Source: Verrucomicrobiaceae bacterium
GTDB lineage: Bacteria > Verrucomicrobiota > Verrucomicrobiia > Verrucomicrobiales > Verrucomicrobiaceae
Assembly (NCBI GenBank): GCA_019694165.1
Contig: JAIBCL010000012.1
Location: 150,904-214,903 of the forward strand
Reading direction: 5' to 3'
Length of the DNA stretch: 64,000 nt
Shown: positions 33,005 to 42,259 of the stretch, piece by piece
How positions within the stretch are numbered: position 1 is the first letter of the stretch
Layout of the letters: every line of letters starts with the position of its first letter
The notes under the pieces: model-generated
What the model saw: only the letters and a program-made list of their open reading frames with translations
Database searches by the model: none
Told to the model about the DNA's origin: nothing
Program-made: the position numbers and the translations under genes

Positions 33005-33634
33005 TTACAAATTTCGCTCCACAGCCCAATACAACCCTGCGAGCGCGATCACGCCGGATGCGGGGCGGGCGATAACTTTGCAGTACCAGTCGCGCCGCCA
33101 CCACTGGGCCACGGCGGCAAAGGCGACGGCAACGACGGCGACTTGGCCGAGTTCGATGTCGATGTTGAAAGCTGAAGATGGCGGGCAGGAAGGCGTCGCG
33201 ATCAACAGCTGCTTTCTGAAACGTATGCGCGAAGCCGAGGCCGTGGATGAGGCCAAAGGCAAACACCACGAGTGGTCGCCAGCGACTGAGGCGGTCGCGA
33301 AACAGACTCTCCACCGCGATGAAGGCGATGCTCAGAGCGATGGCGACCTCGACCACGCGCGCTGGCACTGACACACCGTAAAGCGACAGACCAAGCGTGA
33401 GCGAGTGCGCGATGGTGACGACCGTGATCTGCACCAGCAGCGCCTCGAAACTGCGGCCGAGAAAAAGAGGCCGAGGATGAAGAGGATGTGATCAAGCCCG
33501 TCGGGCAGAATGTGGGTGAAACCCAACTCCACATGGCGCGGCACCACCACGCTGAGCGAGGCGGCGGCGATGATGGTGAAGAGGCTGCGGGTCATGAGAA
33601 AGGCGATATGGATACACGAAGCGCGGCTGATCAT
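33005..33634 (-). pseudogene. HupE/UreJ-family membrane protein with two frameshifts
   Basis: Three consecutive frame segments together spell one HupE/UreJ-type protein. The first has HVELGFTHILPDGLDHILFI (N-terminal His motif), the second VTIAHSLTLGLSLYGVSVP with FGLIHGLGFAHTF, and the third FNIDIELGQVAVVAVAF with GVIALAGLYWAVERNL at the C-terminus. One-base shifts near 33460 and 33168 are needed to join them. The family are membrane proteins implicated in nickel or other metal uptake, usually about 200 residues. Either a decayed gene or two sequencing errors explain the breaks. It starts directly after the stop of the upstream small frame. Confidence 0.75.
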
Positions 33635-33823
33635 TCACGGCTTTTTCATCTGCGCGTTGTATTCCTCCGTGACGCCGTTCAGCGGTCGGAGGATGCGGTT
33701 GCATATCATACAGGCGCATTCGTAGTCTTCGAGAAATGCTTTGCTTAGCTGTGCCGATGCTGCCGGGAGCCGGAACGGGTGAAGCCGTTTGGGGTCATCT
33801 ACCGCCAGAGAGCGAAGTTTACT
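33635..33823 (-). CDS. Possible small Cys-motif protein
   Basis: An open minus frame of 62 codons ending at 33635. Its C-terminal part (LEDYECACMICNRILRPLNG, then VTEEYNAQMKKP) looks protein-like and has three cysteines in a CACMIC pattern that could bind metal. No clear start codon is visible, and the 5' end overlaps the cytochrome stop. It fills the gap between the cytochrome and HupE-like genes and ends exactly one codon before the latter's ATG. It could equally be a remnant. Confidence 0.3.
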   Translation of the reverse strand, partial: SKLRSLAVDDPKRLHPFRLPAASAQLSKAFLEDYECACMICNRILRPLNGVTEEYNAQMKKP

Positions 33824-35066
33824 TCTTCGGCCACCATTGCTTCACGAAGTCGAGCGCCCACTCGGGCTTCTTGTCGGCATGGCAGACGTTGCAACTGTTC
33901 GGGTCGCCGTTCTTGATCGTGTCTGCGGGGGAGATGAAATCGAAGGTGTGATTGCGCGCTTCGAAGTCCACAGCGTTGGAGCCGGTCTTGGTCATGTGGC
34001 ACTCGATGCACTGGCTACCGGTGCTCAATGCGCTGTGGTGCGTGTGTTCGACGACGCTCTTTTCTGCCGGGCCATGATCTTTGTCGGAGCCGTGGCAGGT
34101 CATGCACAAGGCATTGCTTGGCGCGTCTTTGATGGTCATCGCGGTGTGCGTGGCGCTGTGAACGTCGTGGCAATTCGTGCATTGGATGCCGTGGTTGAAC
34201 ATGACGCTCTGGGGGAAGGTGTTGCCCTGCACGCGATTCTTGTGCGCGGTGCCGTTGTGCCAGAACTCGGCGGTCTGCTTGCCCTCCTCGGGCTTCATGC
34301 CGTTCCAGAACTTCGCGAGTTCCATGCCGGGCTGATAACCGACTGCCCAGGCAAAGGTGAGATCGTTGGGTTTGCCTGCCTGATGACAGGACAAGCAAAT
34401 ATCCATTGAGCGCTCGGTGCTGAGGCGCGCGGGATTGACGATGTTTTCCTTCTTCGGTGTCGCACTGTGCTCGCGGCCTGCGCCGTGGCAGGATTCGCAG
34501 GAGATGTTCAATTCGGCCCATGATTCGGATTTCACCTCCATGCCCGTGCTGTGGCATCCGGCGCACAGATTAAAATTGGAGCGCTGCTTCCAGTCCTGAT
34601 GCTGCTCCCACCACCAGTCCGTCTTCGCGGTGTAAGGCATCCACTTCTTGTCCTTCACACTCCACTGTGCGGGGAAGACCACATCCTTGCCCTCCACCTC
34701 GCCGATGAAGCGCTGCTTCCATCGGCTGCCGACGACCCACTTCACGTCTTTGAGTTCAAACTTCCGATGCTCACTCGCGATGCTGAAATCGGCGAGCACC
34801 GTGGGATGCGGTCCCTCGGTGGTGGGCACGCGGATCATTTTGTTGTGCGCCGTATTCATCCAGCCGTCCATGTGCGCTTGATGGCATTCGGCGCATTTCT
34901 TGGCACCGACGAACTCCGTCTTCGCTGGCATGGCGGCGACGATGGCAGCGGTGGTCGGATTGTCCTTTGCCGCAGGAGCAGGAGCAGCGAACGACCAGGC
35001 GACGACGGCGGCGAGGTAAGCGCCGATAGCAAACAAGACAGGATGCTGGCGGAGGTGGTGTTTCAT
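33819..35066 (-). CDS. Octaheme c-type cytochrome
   Basis: About 415 residues from the Met opening MKHHLRQHPVLFAIGAYL, a Sec signal or membrane anchor. Eight CxxCH heme-binding motifs are visible in order: CAECH, CAGCH, CESCH, CLSCH, CTNCH, CMTCH, CIECH, CNVCH. Spacing and segments such as GWMNTAHNKM and SCESCHGAGREH resemble the cytochrome c554/multiheme family used in periplasmic electron transfer. The gene lies 35 bp downstream of an outer-membrane protein gene; together they may move electrons across the envelope, perhaps for metal reduction. The substrate is not known. Confidence 0.88.
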   Translation of the reverse strand: MKHHLRQHPVLFAIGAYLAAVVAWSFAAPAPAAKDNPTTAAIVAAMPAKTEFVGAKKCAECHQAHMDGWMNTAHNKMIRVPTTEGPHPTVLADFSIASEHRKFELKDVKWVVGSRWKQRFIGEVEGKDVVFPAQWSVKDKKWMPYTAKTDWWWEQHQDWKQRSNFNLCAGCHSTGMEVKSESWAELNISCESCHGAGREHSATPKKENIVNPARLSTERSMDICLSCHQAGKPNDLTFAWAVGYQPGMELAKFWNGMKPEEGKQTAEFWHNGTAHKNRVQGNTFPQSVMFNHGIQCTNCHDVHSATHTAMTIKDAPSNALCMTCHGSDKDHGPAEKSVVEHTHHSALSTGSQCIECHMTKTGSNAVDFEARNHTFDFISPADTIKNGDPNSCNVCHADKKPEWALDFVKQWWPKK

Positions 35067-35101
35067 AGTGAAGGATGGGTGTGAGTTGAAGTGAAAGAGC
35101 G

Positions 35102-35884
35102 TCAGTTCAAAGCGGTTTTCCAGGGCGCATCGAACTCCCATTTGAAGCCAATGTAAGCGCGCATTTCCGGGCCACCGCGTTGATGTTCGCGCAGACTGGT
35201 GCCGATGGCGGCATGGACTTTGAAGTTATCCGCTAGCTCGCGCTCGATGCCGATGTTCGTGGCGAAACGATTGGGGGCGCCGGGTTCGTCGCTGGTTTCA
35301 AACAACACCTCGCCCAGCAACGAGGTGCGCTCGGCGATTTCATAGAACTGCACGAGACTCGCGAACCAAACGTTGTCGCGCGGCTCGGTGATGCCGTCGA
35401 TGGTGGGCTCGCCGATGAAGGTGTAGCCGAGATTGCCCAGCAAGGTGTAGCGGCCCCAGGTCTTCTGCACGCGCAGCAGCAGGTTGTAGTCGAACTCGCC
35501 CGTGCCCAGCCCGCGCGAGGTGCTCGCGCTCGGCAGCTTCACTTGCAGCGAACCCGCGATGCCGGGCAGCGTGTTCGTCTCCTTCACGAACATGTATTTC
35601 GTGCCCACGATGGCGTCTTCCCAGCCATGCACGCCATGCTCGGAGAGCCAGGGAATCTCGAAGTTGAGTTCCTGCCGGTCGGTGAGGCCATAGACCAGTT
35701 CCATCACCGGCAGTTCACGATTCAACGTGCCGTCGCTCTTTTCAAATAACGTGCCCACATACCACTCGAAGCGTCCCTTGTCCGCCGTGGGCACATCGCC
35801 GGACTCAATGGGCGGCACTGCTTGCAGTCGCGCAGGCAACAGCAGCAGGATAATCGCCAAACAAAGTTGTCGGGTCGCACGCAC
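35102..35884 (-). CDS. Outer-membrane beta-barrel (phenol-degradation MetA-like/transporter)
   Basis: A 260-residue protein with a signal peptide (LCLAIILLLLPARLQA) and many alternating amphipathic strands (GRFEWYVGTLFEK, RQELNFEIPWL, GEFDYNLLLRVQK, LLGNLGYTFIGE). It closes with an aromatic C-terminal strand region (MRAYIGFKWEFD). The pattern fits the putative MetA-pathway/transporter barrel family. The start is 9 bp from the end of the lipoprotein gene, forming a lipoprotein-barrel-cytochrome operon. A conduit role with the octaheme cytochrome is a reasonable inference. Confidence 0.7.
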   Translation of the reverse strand: MRATRQLCLAIILLLLPARLQAVPPIESGDVPTADKGRFEWYVGTLFEKSDGTLNRELPVMELVYGLTDRQELNFEIPWLSEHGVHGWEDAIVGTKYMFVKETNTLPGIAGSLQVKLPSASTSRGLGTGEFDYNLLLRVQKTWGRYTLLGNLGYTFIGEPTIDGITEPRDNVWFASLVQFYEIAERTSLLGEVLFETSDEPGAPNRFATNIGIERELADNFKVHAAIGTSLREHQRGGPEMRAYIGFKWEFDAPWKTALN

Positions 35885-35893
35885 GGCTTCAAG

Positions 35894-36382
35894 TCATGGA
35901 TTGGTTGCCCGCCAGCCAATGGGGCTGCCATCCGGCAACCGCACGACGTTCTCTCCCGCATCCGCCGTGAGGTGCTGCGACGTGCCGCCGCGATCCAAAT
36001 GCAACACCGTGATCCGTCCTGATTTGATCAAGACCGGCACTTCAACCATGCCGGAATTCCTGGCCCGCGCTTTGATCAGGTAGCGCCCCGGATGAAGCGG
36101 AACGATTGCTGGAAGAAGAACATTCTGCTCCGTCGAGTTGCGCACGACCTGAACACGATTCCCGGCTGGCGTGCAAACCTCGTAGTCCGAGTGTGGCAGT
36201 TCCACCGGACCGTCGGCATCGCCCTTCATCTCACGCCGGCTGAAGACCTTCAGAGCGCCATCTTCCCGTGCTCCAGCTTGAGCGGCGGAAGACGGCCCCA
36301 CAACGGTGGTGATCTTGACTGGTTCCGGCGCAGTGCAGCCGGACATCAGCATGAGGAGCAGGAACGGAGATGGCGCTTTCAT
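35894..36382 (-). CDS. Predicted lipoprotein
   Basis: About 162 residues from the Met of MKAPSPFLLLMLMSGCTAPE. The lipobox LMSGC follows a hydrophobic signal, so it is probably anchored in the outer membrane. The mature part is strand-rich (SDYEVCTPAGNRVQVVRN, HPGRYLIKARARNSG, GRITVLHLDRGG), like carboxypeptidase-regulatory or Ig-like folds. It is divergent from chrB across a 73-bp promoter region and heads the cytochrome operon. Function unknown. Confidence 0.7.
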   Translation of the reverse strand: MKAPSPFLLLMLMSGCTAPEPVKITTVVGPSSAAQAGAREDGALKVFSRREMKGDADGPVELPHSDYEVCTPAGNRVQVVRNSTEQNVLLPAIVPLHPGRYLIKARARNSGMVEVPVLIKSGRITVLHLDRGGTSQHLTADAGENVVRLPDGSPIGWRATNP

Positions 36383-36413
36383 GGGTGCAAAATAGCCAAG
36401 ATGTATGTCATAT

Positions 36414-36426
36414 TTCAAGTTGAAAG
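36414..36426. promoter_or_regulatory. Palindrome in the chrB/lipoprotein divergent promoter
   Basis: TTTCAAGTTGAAA is a perfect inverted repeat (arms TTTCAA and TTGAAA around one G) lying 30 bp before the preferred chrB start and 32 bp before the lipoprotein start. ChrB proteins are known chromate-responsive regulators, so this is a candidate ChrB operator controlling both directions. Confidence 0.45.
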
Positions 36427-36455
36427 ACCTGTTTCATCAAGGGATTATCGCCCCC

Positions 36456-37388
36456 ATGACCGACCTCTCCTGGCTCCTGCTGCTTTACGGCCTGTCGTCA
36501 AAACATGGCGCGGCGCGGCTTGCGCTCTGGCGTCAGCTGAAGCGACTGGGTGCCGTTTCATTGAAGACCTCCGCCTACGTGCTGCCCGACCGCCCCGAAC
36601 TCTACGAGAGCTTTCAGTGGCTCGCCCAGCGCGTGCGCGAACAGGGAGGTGACGCGACAATCGTGCGTGCCGCCGATGTGGACGGCGTGAGCGATGCTGA
36701 ACTCGTGCAGATGTTCCAGCACGCACGGGCGGAAGACTATGCGCAAATCATCGAAGAAGCCCGCCCCCTGATGCCTTCGGGTAAGAAGGGCAAATCGAAG
36801 GCCAGTGCGGAAGACATTGAGAAGATCGCCGCACGCTTCGAAGCCGTGAAGCAAGTGGACTACTTCGACTGCCCCAAGTCCGCCGACGTGGAGCACTTGC
36901 TGCAACGCCTCAGCACCAACACAGCGCTCGCCCAATTCAAGACACTGACGATCAAACAATACCAAGGACGAACCTGGCTCACACGCCCACGACCCGAGGT
37001 TGATCGCGTAGGCTCCGCCTGGCTCATTCAACGGTTCATTGACCCCAAGGCCGCGTTTATCTTCGCCAGCGAACCGCGCGCCCATCCCGAAGCCCTGCCT
37101 TACGACATGCCCGGCGTGGAGTTCGGTCACCACGGCGATGACTGCACGTTCGAGACCTTGGTGAAACGCTTCGCCATCGAAGACAGCGCCGTCATGCACA
37201 TCGGCAAGATTATCCACGACGCTGACCTCAGCGACGGACGCTACGGCACCACCGAAGGCGCAGGATTGCTCGCGATCTTTCGCGGCTGGGCGCACCTAGG
37301 CTGGTCAGATCACGACATTCTTGCGCGCGGCTTTGATTGCTTCGAAGCACTGCATCGTCAGTTCACGTCACGAGGACGAAAACGCTGA
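36456..37388 (+). CDS. chrB: Chromate-resistance-type protein ChrB
   Basis: About 310 residues. The N-terminal domain (LLLLYGLSSKHGAARLALWR, LKTSAYVLPDRPELYESF) and the C-terminal ChrB domain (RPEVDRVGSAWLIQRFIDP, then FGHHGDDCTFETLVKRF, then IIHDADLSDGRYGTTEGAGL) are both present, so the protein is complete. ChrB is a chromate-sensing regulator usually next to the ChrA exporter; no chrA is visible here. I prefer the Met at 36456 because the longer form would translate through the palindrome at 36414. It may have been adopted to sense another oxyanion or metal. Confidence 0.82.
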   Translation: MTDLSWLLLLYGLSSKHGAARLALWRQLKRLGAVSLKTSAYVLPDRPELYESFQWLAQRVREQGGDATIVRAADVDGVSDAELVQMFQHARAEDYAQIIEEARPLMPSGKKGKSKASAEDIEKIAARFEAVKQVDYFDCPKSADVEHLLQRLSTNTALAQFKTLTIKQYQGRTWLTRPRPEVDRVGSAWLIQRFIDPKAAFIFASEPRAHPEALPYDMPGVEFGHHGDDCTFETLVKRFAIEDSAVMHIGKIIHDADLSDGRYGTTEGAGLLAIFRGWAHLGWSDHDILARGFDCFEALHRQFTSRGRKR

Positions 37389-37392
37389 GCGA

Positions 37393-37746
37393 TCACAGCT
37401 TCACGCCCGCCATCGTCAGCAGCTTCATGGTCAGCGCGTAGAGGCCGACGGTGCCGGCGATGCAGGAGCCGAGCGCGGGCCAGAAGGCCATGCCTTTGTT
37501 GATCAACCAGGGCAGCACGAGGAACATCGGCAGCGTGGGCAGCACGAACCAGAAGGTGCCAAACGCGTGTTTGCCGATCAGTGCGGAGTCCTTGGTCTCC
37601 GAGTAGAGCCAGATGAAGGCGAGCAGCGAGGTCAGCGGCAGGGAATGAATGATGCTGGCGGCAAAGTTGTTGCGCTTGGCGACTTCCGTCACGGTGGCGA
37701 TGACGGCGGCGCTGAGGAAGAGCTTGATGAGGTAGTGGGTCATCAA
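37393..37746 (-). CDS. DUF3147 membrane protein
   Basis: A 117-residue, very hydrophobic protein with four membrane segments (FLSAAVIATVTEVAK, LPLTSLLAFIWLYSE, FWFVLPTLPMFLVLPWLI, WPALGSCIAGTVGLYALTM). Segment order and the AKRNNFAASIIHSLPLTSL stretch match DUF3147 proteins, which are uncharacterised and often lie beside metal-resistance genes. It lies 18 bp after the RcnA-like gene and converges with chrB with only 4 bp between them. Confidence 0.75.
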   Translation of the reverse strand: MMTHYLIKLFLSAAVIATVTEVAKRNNFAASIIHSLPLTSLLAFIWLYSETKDSALIGKHAFGTFWFVLPTLPMFLVLPWLINKGMAFWPALGSCIAGTVGLYALTMKLLTMAGVKL

Positions 37747-37764
37747 ATGCGAGAGGAATGAGGT

Positions 37765-39105
37765 TCAATGATGTCCATGATGCGCCAGCGCCTGCCAGCC
37801 GCTCCAGGCCATGTAGAGCGCGAGCAAGGTGAGCAGCACGCAGGAGATGTAAGGGGCTTTGCGCATGAATTCGCCGAAGCCGCTGAAACGCTTCTGCGCC
37901 TTCTGCACGCTCCACGCAGCCATCGCGCCCACGCTCACCATCGTGAGCGCGAGGCCGAAGCTGAACGCCCCGACGATGGCAAAGCCGAGCGTCGCGCGCT
38001 TCAATTGCAGACACACCAGCAAAATCGTGAACGCAGCCGGACATGGCATCAGTCCGCCCGTGATGCCGAAGAGCACGATCTGCGGGGTGGTCACCGTGCG
38101 ATTGGCAAAGCGCCGGGCGATGTCCTCGGCGTGGGCGCGCTCATGCGCGTCCTGATACACGTCGTTCTCGGCATTGATGATCTCGACGCTGGCGTGCGCG
38201 TGATGATGATCGTGATCATGATGATGTTCATGTCCGTGGCTGTGACCGTGGGAGTGCCCATGATCGTTGCCTGCTTCACCATGTGCGTGATCTTCGGCAA
38301 ATCGGAGCCGGTACGTGTGAGCGTGATCCTCATGGCCCATCGTGAGTGTGGCAGTGAACTCGTGCGGCTCGGGGATGACGGCGGTGGATTCCCAGAACGT
38401 CGGCTGCGCGTCGAACTGAAACACCTGCGTGCTGCCATCGAGTCGCGCGGTTTCCATTTTCATCTTCGTGCCGCGTGACACGGGCACCGGATCGCCATTG
38501 CCCCGGCACGGATGAATGCGGAAACGCGGCGGCGCTCCGTCTTCAAAGATCTCGATGCGCAGCCAGCCATGCCCCGTATCCAGCATGACGCCCGCCGGTT
38601 TTCGCGGCGCCTGCTTTTGCGCGAGCGCGGCGAGACGGGCCGGGTTTAACTTCAGCGCCGATGGCAGCACCACCTCATGGCTGTGCTCCGCAAGCGCCGC
38701 CGCTGGCTCCGGCGCATGATATTCATGACTGTGCCTGTGCGAGTGCTCATGCGCCTCCCGCACCTCGCGGCGTGTGCGGAAATACATCCACACCGCGAGG
38801 CCGAAGATCATCACGCCGGACGCGATTTGCAGCCACGGCTCCACCGTCTCCGCATTCCACTGGCTGCCATACGTCAGCGCCAGCGCCGCCAGCAGCCAGA
38901 TGATGAGCGAGTGCGAAATCGCCGCCGAGAGACCGAGCAGCACCGCCTGCATGATTGTGCCGCGGATGGCAATGATGAAGGCGGCCATCATCGTCTTTGA
39001 ATGCCCCGGCTCCAGGCCATGAAGCGCGCCGAGCAGGATGGCGACAGGAATGTAAAGCCACACGTGGCCGCTGCCGCTTTGGATGAGTTGGGTGATGTCG
39101 GTCAT
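37765..39105 (-). CDS. RcnA/NicO-type nickel/cobalt exporter with His-rich loop
   Basis: A 446-residue membrane protein. The N-terminus holds LLGALHGLEPGHSKTMMAAF, the HX4-type motif of NicO/RcnA transporters. The C-terminus has FGITGGLMPCPAAFTILLVC, also family-typical. In between lies an extra-long soluble insertion of about 200 residues, with two His clusters (EHSHRHSHEYH and a DHGHSHGHSHGHEHHHDHDH run) flanking a strand-rich domain. Such loops bind Ni or Co. The insertion makes it nearly twice the usual family length. The start overlaps the czcA stop by 4 bp, so exporter and pump are co-translated. Confidence 0.88.
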   Translation of the reverse strand: MTDITQLIQSGSGHVWLYIPVAILLGALHGLEPGHSKTMMAAFIIAIRGTIMQAVLLGLSAAISHSLIIWLLAALALTYGSQWNAETVEPWLQIASGVMIFGLAVWMYFRTRREVREAHEHSHRHSHEYHAPEPAAALAEHSHEVVLPSALKLNPARLAALAQKQAPRKPAGVMLDTGHGWLRIEIFEDGAPPRFRIHPCRGNGDPVPVSRGTKMKMETARLDGSTQVFQFDAQPTFWESTAVIPEPHEFTATLTMGHEDHAHTYRLRFAEDHAHGEAGNDHGHSHGHSHGHEHHHDHDHHHAHASVEIINAENDVYQDAHERAHAEDIARRFANRTVTTPQIVLFGITGGLMPCPAAFTILLVCLQLKRATLGFAIVGAFSFGLALTMVSVGAMAAWSVQKAQKRFSGFGEFMRKAPYISCVLLTLLALYMAWSGWQALAHHGHH

Positions 39106-42100
39106 GGTTTTGAAGGTCGCGGGTTTCTCTCGAACATCGCATACAGCACTGGCAGGACGATCAGCGTGAGGAACGTGGAACTCAGGATGCCACCGATGAC
39201 CACGGTGGCGAGCGGACGCTGAACCTCCGCGCCGGTTCCGGTGGCGATGGCCATTGGTACGAAACCGAGGCTGGCGACGAGCGCGGTCATCAAGACGGGA
39301 CGAAGCCGCGTGATGCTGCCTTCCATCACCGCATCACGGACCTCGCGGCCTTGTTCGCGGAGTTGATTGAAGTAGGAGATCATCACGAGACCATTGAGCA
39401 CGGCCACGCCGCTGAGCGCGATGAAGCCGATGGCGGCGGTGATGCTGAACGGCATGTCGCGCAGCCAAAGCGCGGCAACACCGCCGGTGACGGCAAGCGG
39501 AATGCCGGAGTAAACCAGCAGCGCCTGCCGGATGCTGCCGAAGGCGAGGAAGATCAGAACGAAGATCAACACCAGCGCGGAGGGCACCACGATGGCGAGC
39601 CGTGTGCGCGCTTCCTGCAGGTTTTTGAACTGGCCGCCGAACTCCACGATGTAGCCCTCGGGCAGCTTCACCGCGTCCTTCACGCGCTGTTCGGCATCGA
39701 GCACGAAGCTCTCCACGTCGCGCCCGCCGAGGTTCACCATCAGCGCGGCGCGGCGATGGCCGTCGTCGCGATTGATCGGCTCCACGACCTTGACGTTCTT
39801 GAAATCGACGACCTGACCGAGATGGATGAGGCCCGTCTCGCCAACGCGCAGCGGCAGTTTCTTGATCTGCTCGTCATCGCCTCGCAAGGCCTCGGGCAGA
39901 CGCACGACGATGTCGCGCCGCTTGTCTCCATCCACGGCGGTGCCGACGACTTCACCGGCGAGCGCAGCCTGCACGGCGCGGTTCACCTCGGCGGCCTGAA
40001 GGCTGTAGCGCTGCAAGGCCTCGCGCTTCACATCGATCTGGAGCTGCGGCGTGCGCCCGTCGGTCTCAAACTCCACCTGCGCGGCACCGGGCGTGTTTTC
40101 GAGAATGCCCTTCACCTGCTCGGCGAGCTTTTCGAGGACGTCGTAGTCGTTGCCGAAGATTTTCACGGCGATCTCCGCCTTCGTGCCTTCGAGCATTTCG
40201 TTGAAACGCATTTCGATGGGCTGCGCGAAGAGGATGTCGTAGTCAGGGTTCATCTTCTTGAGCATGGCCTCGATGTGCTCGCGAAGCTCCGCTTTGGTCG
40301 TTGGTCTGCCTGCTGTCTTCGGCCACTCGTCGAAGGGCTTGTAGAAGATGTACACGTCGCTCTCGTTCGGCGGCATCGGATCACTGGCGATGGCGCTGGT
40401 GCCGATGCGGGTGAAGACGCGCGTGATCTCGGGGAACTCGGCGAGCAGCTTGTTCTCCACGGCGATGTCGGTCTTCATGGATTCTTCCATGCTCATGCCC
40501 ACGGGCTTGTAGAGCATCGAGGTGATGGAGCCTTCATCGAGCTTAGGCACAAACTCCGCGCCGAGATGATTGAAGACCCAGACGGTTCCGACGAAGAGAA
40601 CAACGGCGGCAGGGACCACCAGCCAGCGGAGGAACATGGCCGCCCGCAGCGACGGCGCGTAGAGCGCCTTTGCCAGCCGCATGAAAAGATTGTCCTTCTC
40701 ATGGATGCGTCCGCCGAGGCAGAGCGAGCAAAGCACCGGCATCAGCGTGAGCGCCAGCAGCAGCGCGCCCGCCAGCGCCAGCATGACGGTAATGGCCATC
40801 GGGTGAAACATTTTTCCCTCGATGCCGCTGAGCGAGAGGATCGGGATGTAAACGATGGTGATGATCACCACGCCGAAGAACATCGGCGAGCCCACCTGCT
40901 TCGCCGCGTGCAGCACCACGCGGGAGCGCTCCTTCTCTGTGAGCTTGCGCCCCAACTCGTGCTGCTTCAGGCCGAGTTCGCGCACGATGTTCTCCACGAT
41001 CACGACCGCGCCGTCGATGATGAGACCGAAGTCCACCGCGCCGAGCGACATCAGATTGCCCGACACGCCGCCGCGCACCATGCCGATGAGCGCAAACAAG
41101 AACGACAACGGAATCGCGCACGCCACGATGAGTGCCGCGCGCCAATTGCCGAGCAGAAGCAGCAGCACCACGACGACGAGGACCGCCCCTTCATACAGAT
41201 TCTTCTCCACCGTGGCGATGGACTTGTTGATGAGGATGGAGCGGTCGTATTCCGGCTGAATCTCCACGCCCTCGGGCAGCTTTGTCTGAATCTCGGCGAT
41301 GCGCTCCTTCACGCGTTGTGCCACTTCGCGGCTGTTCTCGCCGGCCAGCATCAGTGTGGTGCCGATCACGGTTTCCTTCCCGTTGAGCGTGGCTGCGCCG
41401 GTGCGGAACTTCACACCCGTGCCCACTTCCGCCACGTCCTTGACGAGGATCGGCTTCACCGCCGCGCCGAACTTGATCGGCAGGTTGCCGAGGTCTTCGA
41501 TGGAGTTCACACGGCTGATGGCGCGGATCGTGAGCTGCTCGCCGTTGCGGCTGATGATACCGCCACCGGAGTTCTCGACGTTTTCTCCGATGAGAGCAGC
41601 CAGCTCGCTGAACGTCATGCCGATGCGCTCCAGCGCCTCGGGCTTCGGCTGCACCACGAACTGCCGCTCGTAGCCGCCAGTGCCGTTGATTTCCGCGATG
41701 CCCTTAACCGTGCGCAGCAGCGGCTTGATGGTGTATTCCTGAATCTCGCTGAGCTGGAGCAGTTGCTCCTGCTCGGTGGCGGGCAGGTTTTTCGCGTCGG
41801 GCTTGTAATTGACGCTGTAATAGAAAATCTCGCCGAGGCCCGTGCTGATGGGCGCGAGCTTCGGTGAAGTGCCCGGCGGCAGATTCTCCATCGCCGTTTG
41901 CAATCGCTCCGCGACCAACTGGCGTGCGCGATACACGTCGATGTCGTCGCTGAATTGCAACGTGATCTGCGACAGGCCGAACTTCGTCAGCGAGCGCATC
42001 TCTTCCACGCCGGGCAAGCCGGCGAGTTCGATTTCCAGCGGACGCGTGACCAGCCGCTCGGACTCTTCGCCAGCGAGCGCGGCGACTTCGGTGTTTACCT

Positions 42101-42242
42101 GCACCTGCACGCCGGTGATGTCCGGCACGGCATCCATCGGCAGGAGCTTCGCCGACCAAAGGCCGCCGCCCAGCAGGGCAAAGGCCGCCAGCAGCACGAA
42201 GGCACGCTGGCGCATCGAGAACTCGAGTATCTTGTCGATCAT
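39102..42242 (-). CDS. czcA: Heavy-metal efflux RND pump, CzcA type
   Basis: A 1046-residue inner-membrane pump with twelve predicted membrane segments in two halves, each with a large periplasmic domain. The proton-relay helix reads AVDFGLIIDGAVVIVENIV, the DFG-x-I-x-D-G pattern of the divalent-cation (Zn/Co/Ni/Cd) group and not of the copper/silver CusA group. The start MIDKILEFSMRQRAFVLL is conserved. It normally works with a membrane-fusion protein (CzcB) and an outer-membrane channel (CzcC). The channel gene is 17 bp upstream, but no czcB is present in this operon. Confidence 0.92.
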   Translation of the reverse strand: MIDKILEFSMRQRAFVLLAAFALLGGGLWSAKLLPMDAVPDITGVQVQVNTEVAALAGEESERLVTRPLEIELAGLPGVEEMRSLTKFGLSQITLQFSDDIDVYRARQLVAERLQTAMENLPPGTSPKLAPISTGLGEIFYYSVNYKPDAKNLPATEQEQLLQLSEIQEYTIKPLLRTVKGIAEINGTGGYERQFVVQPKPEALERIGMTFSELAALIGENVENSGGGIISRNGEQLTIRAISRVNSIEDLGNLPIKFGAAVKPILVKDVAEVGTGVKFRTGAATLNGKETVIGTTLMLAGENSREVAQRVKERIAEIQTKLPEGVEIQPEYDRSILINKSIATVEKNLYEGAVLVVVVLLLLLGNWRAALIVACAIPLSFLFALIGMVRGGVSGNLMSLGAVDFGLIIDGAVVIVENIVRELGLKQHELGRKLTEKERSRVVLHAAKQVGSPMFFGVVIITIVYIPILSLSGIEGKMFHPMAITVMLALAGALLLALTLMPVLCSLCLGGRIHEKDNLFMRLAKALYAPSLRAAMFLRWLVVPAAVVLFVGTVWVFNHLGAEFVPKLDEGSITSMLYKPVGMSMEESMKTDIAVENKLLAEFPEITRVFTRIGTSAIASDPMPPNESDVYIFYKPFDEWPKTAGRPTTKAELREHIEAMLKKMNPDYDILFAQPIEMRFNEMLEGTKAEIAVKIFGNDYDVLEKLAEQVKGILENTPGAAQVEFETDGRTPQLQIDVKREALQRYSLQAAEVNRAVQAALAGEVVGTAVDGDKRRDIVVRLPEALRGDDEQIKKLPLRVGETGLIHLGQVVDFKNVKVVEPINRDDGHRRAALMVNLGGRDVESFVLDAEQRVKDAVKLPEGYIVEFGGQFKNLQEARTRLAIVVPSALVLIFVLIFLAFGSIRQALLVYSGIPLAVTGGVAALWLRDMPFSITAAIGFIALSGVAVLNGLVMISYFNQLREQGREVRDAVMEGSITRLRPVLMTALVASLGFVPMAIATGTGAEVQRPLATVVIGGILSSTFLTLIVLPVLYAMFERNPRPSKP

Positions 42243-42259
42243 GGATCTGGGGAATGAGT

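Noticed and set aside
39351..41867. An 838-codon plus-strand frame opposite czcA
   Set aside because: Antisense shadow rich in His, Arg, Glu and Asp; czcA on the minus strand has complete RND motifs.
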